Shown here in pieces: positions 51,572 through 60,068 of a DNA stretch of 64,000 bases. The number at the start of each line of letters is the position of its first letter. Position 1 is the stretch's first letter. The translations under genes and the position numbers were made by a program. The stretch is taken from assembly GCF_034676545.1 (NCBI RefSeq), contig NZ_JAUCBZ010000011.1, positions 107,300 to 171,299 of the forward strand. Reading direction: 5' to 3'. The notes below the pieces were generated by a model that was given only the letters and a program-made list of their open reading frames with translations, searched no databases and was not told where the DNA came from. The DNA is from Pararhodobacter sp. GTDB lineage: Bacteria > Pseudomonadota > Alphaproteobacteria > Rhodobacterales > Rhodobacteraceae.

Positions 51572-52068
51572 ACTTTGGACAACTTCGCAACACGGCGCCC
51601 GAACTGCGCGTCAACGATTGGATCGATGCGGATGGCAAGCCGATGGACAAGCCGCTTCGACTTTCGGATATGAAAGACGGCTACAAGATCATTTATTGCT
51701 TCCAGCACTGGTGCCCTGGCTGTCATTCGCGCGGTTTTCCGACGCTGCGCTTTCTGCATGACAAACTGAAGGACAAAGGGTTCGATTTCGCCGTCATTCA
51801 GACCGTTTTTGAGGGTGCCGAGACAAACACCCGCGATAAGCTGCGCATCAATCAGGAGCAGTATGGGCTGAAAATGCCCTTTGGTCATGACACCCCGCCC
51901 GCAGGTGAACGCTACCCGACCTTCATGGAGGATTACCGTTCTGGCGGCACGCCGTGGTTCACCGTGATCGATCCGGAAGGGAACGTTGTCCACGCGGACT
52001 TCCGTCTTGATCCGCAGCGATTTCTTGCCGCGCTCGGGGCCGACGATGTCGAGTTGAAGCGCGCCTGA
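51568..52068 (+). CDS. Thioredoxin-like/peroxiredoxin-type protein
   Basis: A 166-aa thioredoxin-fold protein with a CPGC active site in YCFQHWCPGCHSRGFP and the cis-Pro loop SGGTPWFTVIDPEGNV. No signal peptide, so cytosolic. The start overlaps the upstream flavoprotein stop (ATGA). Likely a thiol peroxidase or disulfide reductase servicing the Msr enzymes (inference). Confidence 0.82.
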   Translation: MNFGQLRNTAPELRVNDWIDADGKPMDKPLRLSDMKDGYKIIYCFQHWCPGCHSRGFPTLRFLHDKLKDKGFDFAVIQTVFEGAETNTRDKLRINQEQYGLKMPFGHDTPPAGERYPTFMEDYRSGGTPWFTVIDPEGNVVHADFRLDPQRFLAALGADDVELKRA

Positions 52069-52125
52069 CCATTGGCTCCGGCGGCCAGATCGCCGGAGCC
52101 AAACAATCAATAACGAGGGACGAAA

Positions 52126-52578
52126 ATGGAACTGGTCGCAGAAATCACCCACTGGGTGCCAGCAATGAAACTTTTGTCACTGGCGCTTGCGGCAATCTTC
52201 GTTGCCTTCGGCATCGCCAAATTTGCCCGCTATGAACAGGACGCTGTCAAGACGCTGGTCGCGGGGCATCCGATCTTGCGGTTTGGCCCGAAACTGATGA
52301 CGCCGGCGGGCTTCAGCATATTTCTGGGGATTGTTGAGTTGAGCACCGCTTTGCTTCTGGTACTTGGCATCTTCTTTCCCAGTTTTGGCCTTCTGGGCGG
52401 TTTGCTTGGCGTGCTGACCTTCTTGGTCACACTCAGCCTGTTCCCTTATGTTCAGTATTTCGAGGAAGAAGCAGGCCGTCTTTTCCTGTCCTCGCGTGGG
52501 CAATTCCTGATGAAGGATTTTGGCTTGCTCGTCGCCTGCCTTGCTATCGCACACCATCATGCGCTGGCCCTTGTTTAG
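52126..52578 (+). CDS. RclC/YkgB-like (DUF417) inner-membrane protein
   Basis: A 150-aa protein with four hydrophobic helices (LLSLALAAIFVAFGIAKF, GFSIFLGIVELSTALLLVLGI, LLGGLLGVLTFLVTLSLF, DFGLLVACLAIAHHHALAL). It has the DUF417 features FGIAKFARYEQDAV and LSSRGQFLMKD. In E. coli the DUF417 protein RclC belongs to the reactive-chlorine operon with RclA; an RclA-like protein is encoded 2.1 kb downstream. A GAGGGA site precedes the ATG. Confidence 0.78.
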   Translation: MELVAEITHWVPAMKLLSLALAAIFVAFGIAKFARYEQDAVKTLVAGHPILRFGPKLMTPAGFSIFLGIVELSTALLLVLGIFFPSFGLLGGLLGVLTFLVTLSLFPYVQYFEEEAGRLFLSSRGQFLMKDFGLLVACLAIAHHHALALV

Positions 52579-52595
52579 CCCATCGTAGAAAGGAA

Positions 52596-54080
52596 ATGAC
52601 CATGCTTGATGACCTTTCGTTCCCCTTCAACAACAGCTTTGCCGACGAAATGGAGGGCTTCTTTGTCCCTTGGCAAGGCGACAAGGTTCCCGATCCGCAG
52701 ATCGTCGTTCTGAACATCGCCTTGGCGGCAGAACTGGGGCTCGATCCCACCGTCTTGAACTCGGCCGCAGGCGCCGCCGCCCTGTCCGGCGCGATGGCAC
52801 CCGCCGGGGCATCGCCTTTGGCCATGGCCTATGCGGGCCATCAGTTCGGCGGTTTCTCGGCGCAACTGGGCGATGGCCGCGCGATCCTGTTGGGTGAGTT
52901 GATCGACACCGAAGGCCGCCGCCGCGATCTGCACCTGAAGGGCTCAGGCCGCACGCCGTTTTCACGCGGCGGAGACGGCAAGGCCGTTCTTGGCCCCGTC
53001 TTGCGCGAATACCTGATGGGCGAGGCGATGCATGCCCTCGGCGTTCCGACAACGCGCGCTTTGGCTGCGGTCACGACGGGCGAAGAAATCGCGCGCAATG
53101 GGCTGGAGAAAGGCGCTGTTCTGGCACGCATCGCGGCCTCGCATCTGCGGGTTGGAACCTTCCAGTTTTTTGCAGCGCGCGGCGAGACCGAAAAGCTTCG
53201 CAAGCTGGCCGATTATGCCATCGCCCGCCACTTTCCAGACATCGTGGGCCGCGAAGATCGATATCTGGAATTCTTCCGGCGCGTCAGGGATGCACAGGCG
53301 TCGCTGGTCGCGAGATGGGTCAATATCGGCTTTGTCCATGGTGTGATGAACACCGACAACACAACGATTTCGGGCGAGACCATCGATTACGGTCCCTGCG
53401 CCTTCATCGACAACTATGACCCTAAAGCGGTGTTCAGTTCGATCGACCAGCACGGCCGTTATGCCTATGGCAACCAACCGGTGATCATGCAATGGAACCT
53501 GTCGCGCTTTGCCGAGACGCTGATTGATCTGGTGAACCCCGAGGACAGCGACGACGCGATCCGGCAGTTGACCAATGAGATCAATGCCTTTCCCGCGCAC
53601 TACCAGCAGGAATGGCTGCGGGGCATGCGGGCCAAATTGGGTCTGCTGAAGGAACTGCCCGAAGATCTGCATTTGGCAAATGATCTGCTCAAGGCCTGTG
53701 AAGGGCAGGATGTTGACTTCACCAACCTGTTCCGCGCTTTGGCGGGGTCTGTTCGTGGCAATGACGAACTGGCGCGTGCCAATTTCGATGATCCCGCGGT
53801 ATTTGACGCTTGGGCGGCCCGCTATCACACGCGGCTTGCGGCGGAAGATATTGCCGCGGAGTTGCGGGCGGAAGCGATGAACAGGATCAACCCGATCTAC
53901 ATCCCGCGCAACCATCTGGTTGAAGAGGCCCTGAAGGCCGCCGTGGGTGGCGATCTTGAGCCGTTTCACAAGCTTTTGGCTGTGCTGGCACATCCGTTCA
54001 CCGAGCAAGACGGGTCAGAAACCTATGCGCTACCCGCCCCAGTCGACGCGCACCGTCACGTCACGTTTTGCGGCACCTAA
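52596..54080 (+). CDS. selO: Protein adenylyltransferase SelO (YdiU family)
   Basis: A 494-aa pseudokinase-fold enzyme that AMPylates Ser/Thr/Tyr residues of redox proteins. Family motifs: MAYAGHQFGGFSAQLGDGRA, HLKGSGRTPFSRGGDGKAVL, REYLMGEAMHALGVPTTRAL, and the metal/ATP site GVMNTDNTTISGETIDYGPC. Length is normal. In E. coli SelO modifies glutathionylation-related proteins, in keeping with the oxidant theme here. ATG 52596 (an ATG at 52602 is possible). Confidence 0.94.
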   Translation: MTMLDDLSFPFNNSFADEMEGFFVPWQGDKVPDPQIVVLNIALAAELGLDPTVLNSAAGAAALSGAMAPAGASPLAMAYAGHQFGGFSAQLGDGRAILLGELIDTEGRRRDLHLKGSGRTPFSRGGDGKAVLGPVLREYLMGEAMHALGVPTTRALAAVTTGEEIARNGLEKGAVLARIAASHLRVGTFQFFAARGETEKLRKLADYAIARHFPDIVGREDRYLEFFRRVRDAQASLVARWVNIGFVHGVMNTDNTTISGETIDYGPCAFIDNYDPKAVFSSIDQHGRYAYGNQPVIMQWNLSRFAETLIDLVNPEDSDDAIRQLTNEINAFPAHYQQEWLRGMRAKLGLLKELPEDLHLANDLLKACEGQDVDFTNLFRALAGSVRGNDELARANFDDPAVFDAWAARYHTRLAAEDIAAELRAEAMNRINPIYIPRNHLVEEALKAAVGGDLEPFHKLLAVLAHPFTEQDGSETYALPAPVDAHRHVTFCGT

Positions 54081-54108
54081 CCTTACCCAAATCCGAAGGG
54101 AACGACCC

Positions 54109-54678
54109 ATGAAAATTGATGCAACTGATGCCGTGGCCGCTTTGTCGGAACTCGTAGACGCCGGGTTCACCCATGACTTCCGCATTCAGAACGGAAAACT
54201 CGTGGATGTAAGCGCAGGCCTCGCTGTAAATCCGGCGGAAGTGACGGTCCGGATGAAACTCCGCTTTGAGACCGAGCCGGGTTCGGGCGACGCCTCGAAT
54301 ATCTATGCGCTTGAGATCGCAGATACGGGCGTCAAAGGGTTTCTTGTCGATGCGCTTGATCTTGAGGGGGATGGTGCCCCGCAAGATCTGGTCAAGTCAC
54401 TGAAAACTGCCGAACCGGATACGCGCAGCGAGATGACCGAGGACGAGGATTACCGATACGGTGTCCGCAAGGTCCGCAAGAGCGAGTTCAACGCCGACCC
54501 CGGACGCTATGTTCTCAGGCTTGGGTTCCCTGACTTCCCGGAATGCCCCTTTGGTCAGGGTTTTACGATGCTTGGCTTCGATACGGCCAGGCAGGAATAC
54601 GTTTGGCTGGTCACCAAGATTATCGGGGATGAGCGCCTCCAACGGGTGCCTTTCCAAGGCGAAAACAGCGAAGCGTGA
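54109..54678 (+). CDS. Hypothetical protein between SelO and RclA-like genes
   Basis: A 189-aa acidic soluble protein from ATG 54109 (MKIDATDAVAALSELVDAGF...), preceded by GAAGGGAACG. No signal or membrane segment. The N-terminal part (FTHDFRIQNGKLVDVSAG) and the middle (EPGSGDASNIYALEI) are unrecognised. Its stop is 21 bases before the next ATG. Conserved linkage with selO and rclA-like genes implies a redox role, but none can be read from sequence. Confidence 0.7.
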   Translation: MKIDATDAVAALSELVDAGFTHDFRIQNGKLVDVSAGLAVNPAEVTVRMKLRFETEPGSGDASNIYALEIADTGVKGFLVDALDLEGDGAPQDLVKSLKTAEPDTRSEMTEDEDYRYGVRKVRKSEFNADPGRYVLRLGFPDFPECPFGQGFTMLGFDTARQEYVWLVTKIIGDERLQRVPFQGENSEA

Positions 54679-54698
54679 GAATGGCAGAGGACGAAGAC

Positions 54699-56111
54699 AT
54701 GAATCATTTTGACGCCGTAATCATCGGTTCTGGCCAAGCGGCACCTTCGCTCGCGGTTGGGTTGGCCAATCGCGGGCAATCCGTTGCCCTGATCGAGGGC
54801 GACAAGCTGGGCGGGACATGCGTCAATAGCGGCTGCACACCCACCAAGACGTTGCGCAAGTCGGCGCGCGTTGCGCATATGGTGCGGCGCGCGGCGGATT
54901 TTGGCGTCTCCACGGGCGCGGTTACTGTGGATTTTCCCGCCGCAATGGCGCGGATGCGCGAGCGTGTCGATACCGCCCGCCGGGGACTGACAGCATGGTT
55001 AAAGCGCACCAAAGGTGTCGAGGTGATCCACGGTTGGGGCAGTCTTGCCGGGTTCGATGAAAACGGCCGGTTCATCGTCTCTGTAGGCGAAAGCAAGTTC
55101 TCGGCTGACAAGGTCTTTCTGAATACCGGGACTCGTTCGTTTACCCCGCCAGTTCCCGGCCTTGAAAACATCGATGCGCTCGATAATGCATCACTTCTGG
55201 CGCTCGATGAATTGCCTGATCACCTCATCATTGTGGGAGGTTCTTACATCGGCCTTGAGATGGGTCAGATTTTCCGCCGCCTCGGCAGCAAGGTCACGGT
55301 GGTACACCGTTCCGACCGTTTGGCCGAACGCGAGGATGAGGATGTCTCGGAAATCATCGCGAAGTTTTTTCAGGATGAGGGCGTGACGCTGCACCTGAAC
55401 GCCAAGATCGCAGGTGTCGGGCGCAGCATGCGCGGCGTTCTGATGACGCTCGAGGATGGTACCGAGATCGCGGGAAGTCATGTCCTGTTTGCCACGGGGC
55501 GTGCCCCGAACACCGACAAGCTGAACCTTGCGGCGGTCGGGCTGGAGACCGATTCACGCGGTTACGTTCCGACCGATGCCAAGCTGCGCACCAAGGTGCC
55601 CAACCTCTGGGCGCTTGGCGATGTGAACCGGCGTGGTGCCTTTACCCATACCAGCTATCACGACCACGAAATCGTGCTGGCCGATCTCGATAAGATTAAA
55701 GACCGCTATCAATGGAAGGACGCCGATCAGCGGCCAACGACCTATGCCATGTTCACCGACCCACCGCTGGGACGCGTCGGCCTGTCCCGCACCGAGGCGC
55801 GAAAACTTGCTGCCGAAGGGCGCAATATCCTAATCGCCGACATGAAGATGGCCGACATCAGCCGCGCCAAGGAAGAAAGCGAGACAACCGGCCTGATTCG
55901 CATCATCGTGGACGGCGACAGCGAGGCTATTCTGGGTGCCACAGTGTTCGGCATCGCGGGCGATGAGATCATCGCGATCTTTTCGAACTTCATGGCCACG
56001 GGTGCCAGCTACAAGATCATGCAACAGGCGCTGCCCGTTCACCCGACCGTCGCCGAGTTGATCCCGACGATCCTTGCAGGCTTGAAACCGCTGGCGGCCG
56101 CCAATGCATGA
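54699..56111 (+). CDS. RclA-like flavin disulfide oxidoreductase
   Basis: A 470-aa class I pyridine nucleotide-disulfide oxidoreductase. From ATG 54699 (chosen for the AGAGGACGA site) it opens with the FAD motif VIIGSGQAAPSLAVGLA and the redox pair GGTCVNSGCTPTKTL. The NAD(P) domain holds IIVGGSYIGLEMGQIF and the FAD tail holds LWALGDVNRRGAFTHT; the C-terminal dimer domain has the usual His (LPVHPTVAELIP). Mercuric reductase-like proteins are close relatives, but with no mer genes and an RclC-like gene nearby, an RclA-type role is favoured. Confidence 0.82.
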   Translation: MNHFDAVIIGSGQAAPSLAVGLANRGQSVALIEGDKLGGTCVNSGCTPTKTLRKSARVAHMVRRAADFGVSTGAVTVDFPAAMARMRERVDTARRGLTAWLKRTKGVEVIHGWGSLAGFDENGRFIVSVGESKFSADKVFLNTGTRSFTPPVPGLENIDALDNASLLALDELPDHLIIVGGSYIGLEMGQIFRRLGSKVTVVHRSDRLAEREDEDVSEIIAKFFQDEGVTLHLNAKIAGVGRSMRGVLMTLEDGTEIAGSHVLFATGRAPNTDKLNLAAVGLETDSRGYVPTDAKLRTKVPNLWALGDVNRRGAFTHTSYHDHEIVLADLDKIKDRYQWKDADQRPTTYAMFTDPPLGRVGLSRTEARKLAAEGRNILIADMKMADISRAKEESETTGLIRIIVDGDSEAILGATVFGIAGDEIIAIFSNFMATGASYKIMQQALPVHPTVAELIPTILAGLKPLAAANA

Positions 56112-56631
56112 CATCACCCTGTTTGGCGAGGTCCGCTGCCACAAGACGCGGTTCTATCAGTCCGCCCTGGAAGAACGCGGGCTGGCCTATGAATTGGCCG
56201 AAGTTGATAAGGACCCGCGCGCGGCCGTGCGCCTGACCAAGTTGGCGGGCAGCGCAGATAAGTTCCCGACCTTCCAGATCAAGGGCCGCAAACTGCGCAA
56301 CCCAAAGCTGCCTGAACTTGAAAAGGAACTAGCCCGCGCGGGTCTTTACGACCCCGGCCTTATTCACGAAGAACGGGCGCAACGTTTTGTCCGGCACATG
56401 GCCCCATCTGACGCGTTCGTCAGCTATGTCTGGCAAGGCGACCGGATGATCCTGACGCATATCGAGGTCGATCCATCCTTTCGTGGCAGCGGCCTTGGCG
56501 CACGTTTTGCGGCCGAGGTCTTTGAAGAAATTGAAACCCGCTCCCATGAAATCCGTCTGACTTGCCCATTCCTGCGCAAGGTCGGTGGGACACGCGCAAA
56601 CTGGCGCAAGAAATTCAATCTGGGAGATTGA
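56104..56631 (+). CDS. Glutaredoxin-like/GNAT (YjdJ-type) fusion protein
   Basis: A 175-aa two-domain protein. Residues 1-80 are glutaredoxin/ArsC-like (ITLFGEVRCHKTRFYQSALEERGLAY ... KFPTFQIKGRKLRNP), with a single cysteine where CxxC would be. Residues about 90-175 are a small GNAT acetyltransferase of the YjdJ kind (VWQGDRMILTHIEVDPSFRGSGLGARFAAEVFEEI). The fusion suggests redox-controlled acetylation or acyl-thiol chemistry; the substrate is unknown. It overlaps the rclA-like gene by eight bases. Confidence 0.75.
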   Translation: MHDITLFGEVRCHKTRFYQSALEERGLAYELAEVDKDPRAAVRLTKLAGSADKFPTFQIKGRKLRNPKLPELEKELARAGLYDPGLIHEERAQRFVRHMAPSDAFVSYVWQGDRMILTHIEVDPSFRGSGLGARFAAEVFEEIETRSHEIRLTCPFLRKVGGTRANWRKKFNLGD

Positions 56632-56633
56632 AA

Positions 56634-57092
56634 ATGCCTGTCACATTCGAGAATACCCGATTTGATCCCGATTTGATCGAGTTTCACGGGATCGCTAAGC
56701 AAATGGCGGCCTCGGTTGGGTATACTGCCGATCTGTCGGTAGATGGACGTTTGGCCCAGCTTTTGCGTCTACGCGTCGCCCAGATGAACCCCTGTTCCTA
56801 TTGCCTGATCCTGCACACCAAAGCGGCCCATGATCAGGGAATCGCGGTTGAAAAGGTCGCGCATCTGGCAAGCTGGCGCGAAAGCACGATGTTCACCCCG
56901 GCAGAACGCTGCGCGCTGGCTTATTGCGAGGCGCTCACGGCCTATGATCCGGCGGCCTTTGCAGCGCGGCATGAAAGCCTGACGTCACATTTCGACGAAA
57001 AAGCCATCGCCGAAATCGCGGCCATCGTCATCAACATGAACCTCTGGACCCGCCTGAAACTGGCCCAAGGTCAGGTTCCAGTGGCGGAGTGA
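56634..57092 (+). CDS. AhpD-like carboxymuconolactone decarboxylase-family protein
   Basis: A 152-aa alkylhydroperoxidase-type protein with the redox motif CSYCLILHTKAA (Cys-x-x-Cys plus His), followed by TPAERCALAYCEALT and a C-terminal IAEIAAIVINMNLWTRL helix. This places it in the AhpD/CMD superfamily, with peroxidase activity via the CxxC. It begins two bases after the Grx-GNAT gene and precedes the second msrA. Confidence 0.86.
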   Translation: MPVTFENTRFDPDLIEFHGIAKQMAASVGYTADLSVDGRLAQLLRLRVAQMNPCSYCLILHTKAAHDQGIAVEKVAHLASWRESTMFTPAERCALAYCEALTAYDPAAFAARHESLTSHFDEKAIAEIAAIVINMNLWTRLKLAQGQVPVAE

Positions 57093-57096
57093 TCTT

Positions 57097-57594
57097 GTGG
57101 TAACCATCGGCTTTGGAGGCGGGTGCCATTGGTGCACCGAGGCAGTTTTCCAACCGCTTGAGGGCGTGTCAGAGGTGCGGCAAGGCTTTATCCGCTCCGA
57201 CGGCCCTGACGAGGCGTGGTCCGAGGCGGTGGAAATCTCCTTTGATCCTGATCGCGTGAGCTTGCGAGACCTGATCGCGGTCCACCTGAGCACCCATGCC
57301 AGCGAGGCCGATCACAAGATGCGTGGCAAGTATCGAAGCGCGGTCTACAGTATGACCGCGGAGCAGCAAAACGCGTGCGCGACGCATATACGGGACCTTG
57401 CCGCAGAGGCGGAGGTGCATTTTGTTACGCGCAGCCTTATGCACCGGGGCTTCAAGCCTTCGGACAGCCGATTTCACGATTACTACAAATCCAACCCCGA
57501 ACGGCCCTTTTGCCGCACCTATATCGCGCCGAAACTTGCCAAGCTTCGGGCCCGGCACAGTGCATTGCTCAAGAAGGAATACACAACGTCATGA
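57097..57594 (+). CDS. msrA: MsrA-family reductase, second copy
   Basis: A 165-aa methionine-S-sulfoxide reductase family protein starting at GTG 57097. The catalytic motif is GGGCHWCTEAVF, i.e. GCHWC rather than GCFWG, with an extra Cys two residues on that could act as the resolving Cys. YRSAVYSMTAEQQNA matches the family. It is distinctly diverged from the copy at 49616-50128. Its stop overlaps the antiporter start (ATGA). Confidence 0.88.
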   Translation: MVTIGFGGGCHWCTEAVFQPLEGVSEVRQGFIRSDGPDEAWSEAVEISFDPDRVSLRDLIAVHLSTHASEADHKMRGKYRSAVYSMTAEQQNACATHIRDLAAEAEVHFVTRSLMHRGFKPSDSRFHDYYKSNPERPFCRTYIAPKLAKLRARHSALLKKEYTTS

Positions 57595-58781
57595 CCCCCG
57601 CAGTCCTTCTCGTGCTTGTGGCCTTTGCCATTTACTCGTTGCTCAGCAAAGCAATCTCGCGCAGCTTGCTTACCCTGCCAATCATCTTCACAGCGCTTGG
57701 CTTTGCATTGTCCGTGCCATTGAGCGCCAGCTTGTCGCCGGATGTGATCCACGAAGGTAAAAAAATTCTGGCCGAGATCACGCTGATCCTGATCCTGTTC
57801 TCTGACGCTAGCCATGTGCGCTTTAAGAAACTGGTGATGGATTGGCAGATCCCGACACGGATGCTGGTGATCGGGCTGCCGCTGACGATCGCGCTTGGGA
57901 CACTTGTCGCGCTTTGGCTCAACCCTACGTCTGGGTTTGCCGTTGCATTGCTGACCGCCGCAGTATTGACGCCGACGGATGCCGCGCTGGGGCAATCTGT
58001 CGTTTCGAACCCAGAGGTGCCAGACCACCTCAGCCAGACAATCAATGTGGAAAGCGGGCTGAACGATGGGCTGGTGCTACCCTTCGTTCTTTTGGGTGCA
58101 GTCCTTGCGTCGTCGGTTGGCGGCGCGCAGACCGATGGTTTGGCGCTGGAGGCCGCCACCGAGATTGTGCTCGGTCCGCTCGCTGGTATTGCCGTCGGTT
58201 GGGTGGCGGCCAAGGCGATGGACTGGGCGCAAAACCGCGACTTGATGCAAGAGGCGGCGGGGGCGGTGGTCTTTCTCGTGACCGCCTTCGCAGCTTACGG
58301 GTTTGCTGTTGCCATCCACGGAAACGGGTTCATTGCGGCCTTTGTTGCGGGCATGGTCTTTGGCAACACCTACCGTCATGACATCCACTTTATCAGCGAG
58401 TTCATGGAGGGGGCTGGCCAACTTTTGACGATGGCGGCGTTTCTGGTGTTCGGTGCGTTTCTGCTGCCCGACGGATTGGCGCACGCAGGGCCAAATACGA
58501 TCATTCTTGCGTTGGTCTTCCTCACGCTGGTCCGTGTCTTGCCAATCTTCGTTTCTCTGACAAGAAGCGGGCTACCCGCGCGTGAGAAGCTCTTCCTTGG
58601 TTGGTTCGGTCCACGCGGTCTGGCCTCGATCCTCTTCACATTGCTGATGATGGATCAATTCGATTTCCCGAATGAAGAGGAACTGCTGGCTTGTGTCTCG
58701 CTGACTGTTGGCCTGTCCATCCTGTTGCACGGCCTCAGTTCAACCCCCTTGGCGACCCGCATCGGGCGCATGAAATCTTGA
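57591..58781 (+). CDS. Cation:proton antiporter (CPA1/NhaP-type)
   Basis: A 396-aa inner-membrane transporter with about 11-12 hydrophobic segments. The TM5-like ion-binding region is recognisable (PTDAALGQSVVSNPEVPDHLSQTINVESGLNDG), with the Asp of NDG, and the C-terminal half has SRSGLP-like and GWFGPRGLASILF, characteristic of CPA1 antiporters. The start is ATG 57591, within the msrA stop. It probably exchanges Na+ or K+ for protons and may counter cytoplasmic pH changes during stress. Confidence 0.9.
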   Translation: MTPAVLLVLVAFAIYSLLSKAISRSLLTLPIIFTALGFALSVPLSASLSPDVIHEGKKILAEITLILILFSDASHVRFKKLVMDWQIPTRMLVIGLPLTIALGTLVALWLNPTSGFAVALLTAAVLTPTDAALGQSVVSNPEVPDHLSQTINVESGLNDGLVLPFVLLGAVLASSVGGAQTDGLALEAATEIVLGPLAGIAVGWVAAKAMDWAQNRDLMQEAAGAVVFLVTAFAAYGFAVAIHGNGFIAAFVAGMVFGNTYRHDIHFISEFMEGAGQLLTMAAFLVFGAFLLPDGLAHAGPNTIILALVFLTLVRVLPIFVSLTRSGLPAREKLFLGWFGPRGLASILFTLLMMDQFDFPNEEELLACVSLTVGLSILLHGLSSTPLATRIGRMKS

Positions 58782-58800
58782 ACCAGAAAAGGAGACTATA

Positions 58801-59115
58801 ATGGCAATGCATGTAGAGGTTTTTCGCCACCGGGTTGATCCCGACTTCCAAGGCGAGTTTGACGAGCTTTACGCCCGCATGGTGACCGTGGTGAAGGGGC
58901 TAAAGGGGTATATGAGCCACAAGGTCTTTACCGCAGAGGACGGAGAAAAGGTGCTTATCGGTTACTTCGAAGATTTCGAGGCGATCGAGGAATGGGATGT
59001 CCACCCCGAGCACAAATACGCCAAAGACCGCGGCAAGAACGGTGTCTTTTTGGAGTATGATGTGGTTGTTGCCGAGGTCGTTGAGCATCACGCGATGAAC
59101 TTCACCGGCGCATGA
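58801..59115 (+). CDS. Antibiotic biosynthesis monooxygenase-like (ABM) domain protein
   Basis: A 104-aa single-domain dimeric alpha-beta barrel protein (MHVEVFRHRVDPDFQGEFDELYARM ... LIGYFEDFEAIEEWDVHPEHKYAKDRGK). The W-x-x-H-P-E-H motif is typical of ABM/heme-degrading-like folds. AAGGAGAC precedes the ATG. It may quench small reactive electrophiles or bind heme; the substrate cannot be assigned. It is the last gene before two leftward transport genes. Confidence 0.78.
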   Translation: MAMHVEVFRHRVDPDFQGEFDELYARMVTVVKGLKGYMSHKVFTAEDGEKVLIGYFEDFEAIEEWDVHPEHKYAKDRGKNGVFLEYDVVVAEVVEHHAMNFTGA

Positions 59116-59135
59116 AAATGCAGCCGCCACCTCCG

Positions 59136-60065
59136 TCAGAACCACTTTCGCCAGCGGAACAAGACCAGCATCCCTGCGACCAGAGCCAAACAGATCACCA
59201 TCAGTATGGTGAAACCATTTGCATGCCCTTCGAAGGGAACCCCCATGAGGTTCACACCGAACGCGCTGACAATAAACCCAAGCGGAAGGAACAGCGTCGC
59301 CACGACCGAGAAGACAAAGGATCTGCGCGTCAGTTGCCTGTCTTGAATGCGGGCAACCTGATCGTTGAGGATATCAACGCGGTCCCGCAGGTTTTGCAGG
59401 GTTTCAAGATACCGCAAAAGCTGATCGAGCCCGTCATCGATCCGCGTGCGCTCTCTTTCGCTCAAAAGGGAGTGCTTGCAGCGCGACAAGTGTTCCAGCA
59501 CAGGTTTTTGTGGCCCGAGGTGGCGCAAGAAGCCGCTGATACGCGATTGGGTTTGTGCCATATTGGGGCAGGCAGCCTCGGTCTGATGAGTGCCCACAAG
59601 CCCTTCGATCCTGTTGACCGCGTCTTCCAGTTCCTCGATGTGGTCATCGACCTCATCGAGGTGTTCTTCGATAAGATCAGCCAGAAACTCACCCGGTGTG
59701 GTTGGGCCTGCACCTGCGGACAACTTTTGATGAAGGGCCAGGATCGGGTCAACATCGGCCTCGCGTGTAGTAATGACGCGCGTCTTGTCGATCCAGATCC
59801 TGATCGACACCATGTCTTCAGGGCGTGCCATGTCCTGACCGACATGCATGGCCTTCAAAAGCACCATGATCCCGTCATCAAGAACGCGCACGCGCGAACG
59901 TGTGTCCTCTTCGATCATCGCATCGACAACCAGGTCGTCGAGCATGGCCACCTCCATGAGATAGGCGCTGGTCTCTCGATGCTTGATACACATATGGAGC
60001 CATTCCCCGCCCCCGTTCAGTGCGTGCAGGTGAAGAAACCCCGGCGATGTTTTGACGTCTGTCAT
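59136..60065 (-). CDS. CorA/ZntB-family divalent cation transporter
   Basis: A 309-aa transporter with a long cytoplasmic domain (RVRVLDDGIMVLLKAMHVGQ, EHLDEVDDHIEELEDAVNRIE coiled helices) and two C-terminal membrane helices. The signature is GVN in FIVSAFGVNLMGVP, the pore motif of CorA/ZntB proteins (GMN in classical CorA). A ZntB-like Zn/Mg route is likely. It is read against the redox block, directly after a TrkA-C-type membrane protein in the same orientation. Confidence 0.88.
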   Translation of the reverse strand: MTDVKTSPGFLHLHALNGGGEWLHMCIKHRETSAYLMEVAMLDDLVVDAMIEEDTRSRVRVLDDGIMVLLKAMHVGQDMARPEDMVSIRIWIDKTRVITTREADVDPILALHQKLSAGAGPTTPGEFLADLIEEHLDEVDDHIEELEDAVNRIEGLVGTHQTEAACPNMAQTQSRISGFLRHLGPQKPVLEHLSRCKHSLLSERERTRIDDGLDQLLRYLETLQNLRDRVDILNDQVARIQDRQLTRRSFVFSVVATLFLPLGFIVSAFGVNLMGVPFEGHANGFTILMVICLALVAGMLVLFRWRKWF

Positions 60066-60068
60066 GCC

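Noticed and set aside
54699..56111. Mercuric reductase
   Set aside because: The fold and CxxxxC site match, but there is no N-terminal HMA domain, no C-terminal vicinal Cys pair and no merR/T/P nearby; the RclC-like neighbour favours an RclA-type role.
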